This document shows, in pieces, positions 57,035-64,000 of a DNA stretch of 64,000 bases. Each line of letters starts with the position of its first letter. Position 1 is the first letter of the stretch. The translations under genes were made by a program, and so were the position numbers. This DNA is from Scalesia atractyloides (Eukaryota; Streptophyta; Magnoliopsida; Asterales; Asteraceae), in the NCBI GenBank assembly GCA_947069175.1, contig CAMTDV010000002.1:9961054-10025053 (forward strand), in the 5' to 3' direction. The notes below the pieces were generated by a model. The model had not been told where the DNA came from. It saw nothing but the letters and a program-made list of their open reading frames with translations, and searched no databases.

Positions 57035-57770
57035 AAATTGCGTTAAAACTAATATCCAAACCCTTTTTCCACCACGACGTAGGGAGCATTGCTACCACAT
57101 GCTAAGTCTTCCTGCTCTCTTTTTCTGATTTTCGACACTTTTACTTGTTGACCAATTTGACAACTCTTTCTCTTAGGCCAAACACCACTACTGGATTCCT
57201 TCTAGTTCATGTGGTCTTTCCCTTTGAAACCTCTTTGACTGTGGTAACCATGGCATATACAGACCATTTCCGTCTCTAGTTAATGTTTTGCTTTTATAAC
57301 AAAGCAAAACAATAACTCCCATCGAGCCGCATCGCTTGACCAAGAATAACCACCCCGACCTTTCGTCGTTGGAGGGCACACTCAATGTGGCAAGATGACC
57401 CACATGAACCTGAAAGAAGATAGCATATATCGTTATGATATAAGCGTAGACATTGAAATAAGGTCGAATAGAAAATACATCTTACAAATTTCAGTTACCT
57501 GTATCACCTATGAACTGTCAACATGTCATCAACATCTAACACAAATTCTTCAGATCCCTGCATCAGGTATCGGTCAGTATAATTAACCACTCAAAACCAT
57601 ACAAACGAAGTATTAAAGAGCAGATCGATACCATTGGATCCTAACGTAACTTTCGTCCAGCATTTGGACAGAAGCGATGGCCAGTGGATAACTAGGGTTT
57701 ATGGACAGTGATAAATGCGGCGCTGTAGAGGCTTCAGATAATGATAAGAATAAAGTGGAGAATTAGGGTT
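57035..57770 (-). pseudogene. Unidentified gene remnant, R5 copy
   Basis: The second block is open over 71 codons here (57403-57188): SVPSNDERSGWLFLVKRCG, VLLCYKSKTLTRDGNGLYM, PHELEGIQ. In R3 the same frame has a stop after CYRSKT. Upstream, exon A (about 57565-57490) and the leader with 'aaaccctaattctcc' (about 57760) are as in R3. Unknown family. Confidence 0.4.
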
Positions 57771-59606
57771 TGATTTATAATGGTGCCTTCATATGAGATT
57801 TTCATTTTAACCCCTCGTGTTTACACTCTTTTCTATCTATCAACTGATCCCTTTACCCTTTCATTTTGTATGTTTATCTGTTTAAGACTAAATTATTTAG
57901 TTGTGCAAAGTGTCTAGGTTCTTGTTCTAGATTGCATAGCCAAATTTGGAGCTTTTCGATGTTGGTATGATTTTGAGGTACATTTTAATATAAGAGTAAT
58001 CTATCCATGATGTGATTCGACGTAGCGATAATCTAATCTCAGATCATCTTGTAAAATATGAACACACTTAAATGTTTGCATTTTAACATCTTATTTCCCT
58101 TACAAAAAATTGATCTAAAGTCTATTTATAACCGTGTAATACAAATATAATGTCTTAATTGGAAGACATGATTTATGATAACATACATATGCAAATTTTC
58201 ATAACATACCTAGTAACGACCTGGAAATAAGCACTCAGGCAATTAGTAGATTTTAAGATTTTCATTTTAGATACACTCTGGATTGTGCTTTCATCCTAAG
58301 AGTGATCGTGGGTAAAGCTTGCATAGCTAAGTTTCGAGTTCATATTCTTCAGCTTACATATGCTTACGTTAGTTTTCATATTACATAGTTATCTACCTCT
58401 TAGTCACTTTTAACCAAACTCATTAAAACACACATCACGTACATAAAGGAGCACACCGTTGTGACAACTTCTTCTCCCACTGGATTTTTTTCCAACTCAC
58501 ATAGAAATATGTATGTTGTTGAAAAGTAATAATATAACATGGTGCTAGGTGGAGATTGATGCACTTTCTGTAGTGACAACCATGAAATTAAGATACGCAC
58601 ATGTGATTTCTTTGATTCTTCACAGATTTGAAGATTGCAATTTGAACAGAGTGAACATAATAAGGGAGGAATTTTGTGGTAAATTTTAAAAAGAGAGTAA
58701 TATGAATATGATGTGCTTTGACGTTATCGAAATCTAACCTTATATGTTCTTGCATAAATATGACAAGACTTAAACGTCTACATTTTAATAGCTTCTTTCC
58801 CTTACAAAAAAAATGATCTTAATTTATTATAAAAATGTGTAATAAAAATAAAATTCCCTAATTTAAAGATATGATTCCTAATCATTTATCTTTAATAGTT
58901 TTCAAAACACACTCTAGTAACAACCCAGGAAAAAGCACTCGAGTGATTACTTAAAGGAAGGGAACATAATGATGATGTGTTATAAGTGGCAATAGAAACA
59001 CTTCATTTGAAAACCCTAGTAATAAACACATCATATACTTAAACACAGAAAAGAAAACTATCTTCTACATTAAATGTCGTTCTTCAAGTGATGTTTACAT
59101 TAGTTTCGTATCACATAGTCGTCTAACTCTATTTCACTTTTAAACAACTTCATTAAAACATTCATCCATGTATATAAAAGAGCACATTTTTGTGATAATC
59201 GCTACTTTTACACGATTTTTTTTCTAACTCACATATAAACATGTATTTTGTTGGGTATTAATAGAACATGTGCTAGGTTGAGACTTAGGCATTTTATTAT
59301 AGTGACAACGATGAAATTAACAAGCGCACAAGCGATTTCTTAGATTCTTCGTAGTTTTGAAGATTGTAATTTAGATCCGATTCAGATTCGTCTTTTCATT
59401 TTTAGAGTGATAACATGTAAAGGTTTCATAGTCTGTCAGGTTTTTAGTGGTGCTAAGATTACTTTTTAGCAAAACGGTGTATATATATTAATTAAATCTA
59501 TAATTAATACAAAACACAGTGGAATAATATATTTTATCAACACCAAAACCTGACCGAACAAGATCATGGTTACAAACATGCAAATACGTTACACTGATTA
59601 ATTTAG

Positions 59607-59864
59607 CTATAGGATAGATATACCTAAGTGGTTAACGATTACCCGATTGAGACACTGAGCGTGCGCTAGACACGAACATAGACAAAGCGGGTGGTAGCTC
59701 GCGGCAAAGCCGGTTGGAACCAAAAAACAGGCGGTCACCCTTGGTTTGGTCGGCCGGAGAAAGCAAGTGAAAAAGGGGGTGCCACTTGTTTTTTTGCGGT
59801 TATGATGTTTTCTTAGGGTTTTGTGTGTAAAGGTTTTTTTAGCAATAATAATTAGGTTGAACAT
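59607..59864 (-). other. Conserved short minus-strand ORF, R5 copy
   Basis: 85 codons: MFNLIIIAKK, RKHHNRKK, PFFTCFLRPTKPRVTACFL, ASYHPLCLCSCLAHAQ. Longest version of the ORF seen at 4247 and 37798. Confidence 0.35.
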
Positions 59865-60974
59865 ATAACCTTTTAATCATATGTTTAGTAACCTTTCGGG
59901 CTCAGGCTCAATTTGCTTTGATTAACTCCAAGATGTGATACAAAAGCCCTAAACCATAGTTTAATTAAATAGATAACTAAACGTTAAATTATTAATAACA
60001 TATATAAATCATAAACCCCGTTCGACGAGAGTATATACCTATTCTACATAATTATATATCTTAATCGTTGGTGATTACTAGTTAAATCAAGTTAGGTGGA
60101 TTTAATGCTCGTTGCCACTGTGTAACTCTTACGGATCATAGCTCTCTCACCGGCTTGGCGTTGACTTATCGAACCCATACATATAAATCCAAGAATCTCC
60201 CATTTGGAGGCCCTTCGATAAAATCCTCAACCAATCATTGTCATTCGTCCTTAATGTAAATAACATCAACTATCAACTAATCAGTGAGACATGGATCAAA
60301 TTCATTCATATATGGGGTTTAATTGTTATTGTTCTTGATCAAGATTCATACTAGTTCAATCAAACACATAGTTAGTTTATTTGGGTAAGGCCTTACACTT
60401 CATCAATTTGAATAAACCAGGACATAATGTCTAACTGTTACATATCATCTAAGAGTACAAAATCCGATACTGATTACATTCAACTCCCACTAGACTTGAA
60501 AACCATTCCTAATCAAAGTACTTATGACTTGTATTAACACAACAACGGCTAACAACAATTAAAGAATAGTCCTTGGTAAACGAAAATTCTAGTATGTATC
60601 TCATGTTAGAGGATACTTAATGAGTATGATAATATCAAAACATCCTATAGCTAGGATCCATGAAGATGATTTGAAGCGAGTTACATCCAAAGTCATTCAT
60701 AATCAAGTGTGTGAACATCGAAGTCAACTACTAGATCCTAAATTCCTAACAGTCTTAATGAAGAGTCATTCCCACGAGTTTGCCTACTATAGATAATTAA
60801 CACTACAAGATTCACCAAACGTATTACAATCAAACACAATTATAAGATTCAGAATTGCATTTAGCGAGTAAACCAAAATTGAATCCAAAAGTACAATCGT
60901 TCAAATCTTCATACATCAAAATACTAAATCAAAACATACAGTTAAGTAATCTAAGCCTAATAGTATCCCTATGT

Positions 60975-62480
60975 TGATGTGCTTGTACTGAGTCATGGGC
61001 TTAGTAAATGGGTGTGCTAGGTTTTGATTTGTGTTCATTTTGCTTATCACGATGCCTCGCGTTCCACAATTTCCCATATATAGCGGAACTCTCTTAGAAT
61101 GTGCTTGGCCTTGTGATGAGATTTAAGCTCTTTAGCTTGAGCAATATCACCTCTATTATCATTGAATATCTTAATGGGTTTTTGAATGCTTGGAACCACT
61201 TCGAGGTTGGTTATGAATTTCTTTATCCAATTTTCCTTTGCAACATTTGATGTAACAATATACACAAATTCGGTAGTTGATTCTACAAGCACACTCTGAT
61301 TGGAGCTTTTCCATGAGATATCACCACCATTTAGAGCGAATACGAAAGCTGATTATGAGCGAGAGTCATTGCAGCCAGTTTGAAAATTGGTGTCAGTGAA
61401 ACATCTTACAGTGAGGTCTTCTTTTACTCATCTAAATATTGAGAACATATATTTAGTTTTTCTCAGGTACTAGAGAATATTCTTGAACATAGACCTATGG
61501 GCCATGTTAGGACTTTTCGGATAATGACTGGCCCTACTTAAAGCTTTTGAGACCTTAGGTCTAGTGCATAACATATCATACATGATGGAACCAATCACTG
61601 AAGCATATGGGGTTGCTTCCATTCACTTAGTTTCATTGTCCATTGAAGGATATTGCAATTTGTTCAACATAGTTATTTTGGTGATAGGAACACCTACTTT
61701 CTTGGAGTTTTCCATCTTAAAGCATGTCATCATTTTGTCTATGTATGTGCTTTGACTTAGCCCTAGAAGTTGCTTAGATATATCCCAATAGATCTTGATT
61801 CCTAAAATATAAGTTACTTGTCCGTCATCCCAAAACAAGTTCCCAACCAGTGTTTAACTTCATTAAGCACACACAGGAATGTTGTTTCCATTATCAGTAT
61901 AACATCCACACACATGATGATGAATGATATAGTGCTCTACTAGCCCATCTGTAACACAAGGCCCATCTTCATTCTTAACAAAACCAAACTTTTTGATCTT
62001 TTGGTCAAAATGAAGATTCCTGCTATGAGATGCATATTTGAGTCTACAAATGGAGCTTTTCTGTTGGCACACACTATTAGGATATTTTGGATCAACAACA
62101 CCATCTGGTTATACCATATAGACATCTTTAGAGAGACGTCCATTAAGAAAAGTGATTTTCACATCCATTTTTCAAATCTGGTAGTTATGATATGTGACTA
62201 TGGCAATCGATATCCTAATTGATTTGATCATAGCAACGAACGAGAAGGTTTCAACATAGTCAATACCTTGAGTGTGAGTGAAACCCTTTTCAACTAGTCG
62301 TGTTTTGTAGGTGTGTACATTTTCATTCATGTCGATTTTTCTCTTAGGAACCCATTTTCTCTCTATTGCGGGAGATTCGGGGATAGCTCAATCAAGTCCC
62401 AGAGTTGATTGTCACGCATAGATTGCTACTTCTGCAAATGCTTATGTTTGTGTCTATCAACAACTTCTTGTTATTCTGAC
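60975..62480 (-). pseudogene. Ty1/copia RT and RNase H fragment, R5 copy
   Basis: Same blocks as at 39151-40620: GFTHTQGIDYVETF, FDQKIKKFGFVKNEDG, VTYILGIKIYWDISKQLLG, LVESTTEFVYIVTSN, KPIKIFNDNRGDIAQAKE and AKHILREFRYIWEIVER. It keeps the N of DNRG, which is I in R3. A 12-bp extra piece near 61951 separates it from R3. No LTR or integrase; decayed. Confidence 0.88.
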
Positions 62481-62596
62481 CCTCCAACTTCGTCACAATA
62501 CAGTTTAAGGTATGCACTTGTTGAAATTGGGTAGAAATGACCATCTTGCCCTTCCTATTTGCATTATAATATTGTGTGTGTGTGTGTATATATATA

Positions 62597-64000
62597 TTGA
62601 ATTACAAGTTCTGTCCTTTATCTATATATTCAATTTTAGGCGATGTATTTTATCTTTAAAATTAACGAGTTTTGTACTTATTGTTTTAAAATTTTACACG
62701 GTATATCCTTTGACCATAGCCTAGTTAATTTTTAACGTTAAATCAAATCGTGTGCAAGGCACATAACGGTATAATTGTCATTTTATCCTATTATTTATAA
62801 AACATCTTAGAAAAAAGAAAAAAAATTAAAAAACAATTATCAGTGTATAATTATACAATATCTCATTCTCTATCAAAACAAACAAACACTCCGTTGCCCA
62901 TACTCCATCTATCTTTACTTCCACCACCATCACTACCTCCTTCCACTACCATCACCACATCTAAACGCTTACCTTTTTTTGAAAGGAATTGTCCTTTTTG
63001 GAGGTCTAAACCCTAACCTACCACCGCAACTGTCACCACGAACTTCCAGCATCACCCAATTTATATCTGAAACCTGCCAGCCACAATTGACTCCACCAAA
63101 AACCCATCAGATACCTGAAACCCGTTGAGACCTAAAACCCGTAGCCACCGTTTACTCCGCCACCTAAAATCCACCGGCCATCGTTCATTTGCGTTACAAT
63201 TTCATGGCGGTTTGCAATTTGCATTTCAAACTGAAACAACAAATCTGAATCGGAAAACTTGGCTGTTTGCAAATGATGATGGGCGAGAAAGAGAAAGCTA
63301 AAAGATGGAGAGAGGCAGGTGGTGGTTAGTGGTGACCGAAAATTTTAGGTCATGGGCGATGGTTGGGTGGCTGATCTACTACGTTGACCACCTTGGACAA
63401 TCTCAGATCTGTGTTCACAGAGAAAAAGAGATGAGAGGTTGACCAATATAAAACCCAACACCAAACGCATTGTCGGTTCTAGTTAGAACCTGAACCGTTA
63501 TTGGTGGTTGATGTTGTCACTTGCTAATCAGAATACAACTCCTAAGAACATGTGTAGTGGGAGTGAGGGCATTATCTGTCATGTGACGGTCCGGTTAGAA
63601 TTGGGACACTATAAGGCATTTTTTTAAAATAGGTGTAGTGGTATAATGACCCATAATACCCTATTAATGATTACCTAATAATTATTATTTTGTTTTTTAA
63701 TTAAAAATAATGATATTTGACTGTGGAAGGCTCTCATTGGCCCAAGATTTCTCCACCCGGCGAATTATTTGTAACGCCCCAACCCAAATTTGCAACAAAA
63801 CCGCCCCTAGGGGCGGTGGAAGGGCGTGATTGGACGTTTTTTTTTTTGGAAAAAACACTAAAAAACCCACACTATGAGTGATGTATGGTGTTCTGTCTGA
63901 CAAAGTGTGTTTGGAAAAGTGGTGCTACATGAAAAAAAAAGCATCATGTCTATTTATCTTCGTGTTCTTGGCTTCTATCTTTTTTTATTCCACTCACCTC
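62597..64000. mobile_element. TIR element M4, R5 copy, right end beyond window
   Basis: Left end 'tgaattacaagttctgtcct' after a TG/TA tract. The interior matches R3, with the CCACCA-rich stretch at 62920-63130 and about 340 bp (63130-63490) absent from R3, in which a frame with repeated 'ccacc' and a leader-like region lie. The nested small element is at 63540-63900. The right inverted end is outside the window. Confidence 0.68.

Larger units (their letters stand above)
56261..62575. repeat. R5: longest uninterrupted copy of the R unit
   Basis: Runs without the solo LTR (empty site near 58665) through the conserved ORF and the copia fragment to the start of M4. Compared with R3 it lacks part of the segment around 58930-59030. 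It is the best reference for the unit's original order. Confidence 0.8.

Noticed and set aside
1..64000. tRNA, rRNA, plastid or mitochondrial insertions
   Set aside because: No cloverleaf, rRNA core word or organelle gene was recognised by eye; a tRNA scan and organelle search could not be run here.

Overview
The window looks like repeat-rich nuclear DNA of a flowering plant, and I see no intact protein-coding gene in it. It is strongly AT-rich, has long (TA)n tracts, GT-AG intron remnants and 'aaaccctaa'-type leader sequence. It carries decayed Ty3/gypsy and Ty1/copia polyproteins of the kind found in eudicots. My impression of Asteraceae rests only on remembered similarity of the RT, integrase and copia RNase H segments, and is an inference.

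The backbone is a duplicated chromosomal unit, here called R, a few kb long. It carries an unidentified minus-strand gene remnant (two or three exons) and a short conserved minus-strand ORF. In two copies it also carries a Ty1/copia fragment. Copies or pieces: R0 flank (2397-2640), R1 (2641-5990), R2 (about 7430-10575, resuming at 21718-22308), R6 fragment (28573-29195), R3 (31951-40740, interrupted), R4 (52642-55266) and R5 (56261-62575). R2 is split by a minus-strand Ty3/gypsy element (10576-21717) that keeps its 5' LTR, tRNA-Met-type primer site, gag, protease/RT/RNase H and most of integrase but has lost its 3' end. The LTR at 1-2396 is a second copy of that 5' LTR with the same flank, so it reports a large tandem duplication rather than a 5'/3' LTR pair.

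A second unit, Q (22309-25487 and 46515-48396), holds decayed copies of an unidentified small gene family with an acidic C-terminus and many A-rich 'AAACGCC' motifs. A third, very AT-rich unit, S, has 'GATACGATA/TATCATATC' character (5991-7280, 25941-27235, 42286-45440, 48431-49128).

Smaller insertions sit on these units: a 1.9 kb solo LTR with 5-bp target duplication (34677-36541), a 3 kb solo LTR (49182-52230) with two partial copies, several terminal-inverted-repeat elements inserted in or beside (TA)n tracts, a 200-bp palindrome array (30599-31037), and a roughly 0.75 kb foldback with long arms (43570-44358). The locus at 29196-30594 has an array of TAGACG/CGTCTA palindromes upstream of a multi-exon-like gene remnant and is the least explained part.

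Nothing here works as an operon or pathway. The biological content is the history of duplication, nested insertion and short-homology deletion, plus three candidates for follow-up: the foldback locus, the palindrome-array/gene-remnant locus, and the Q protein family.
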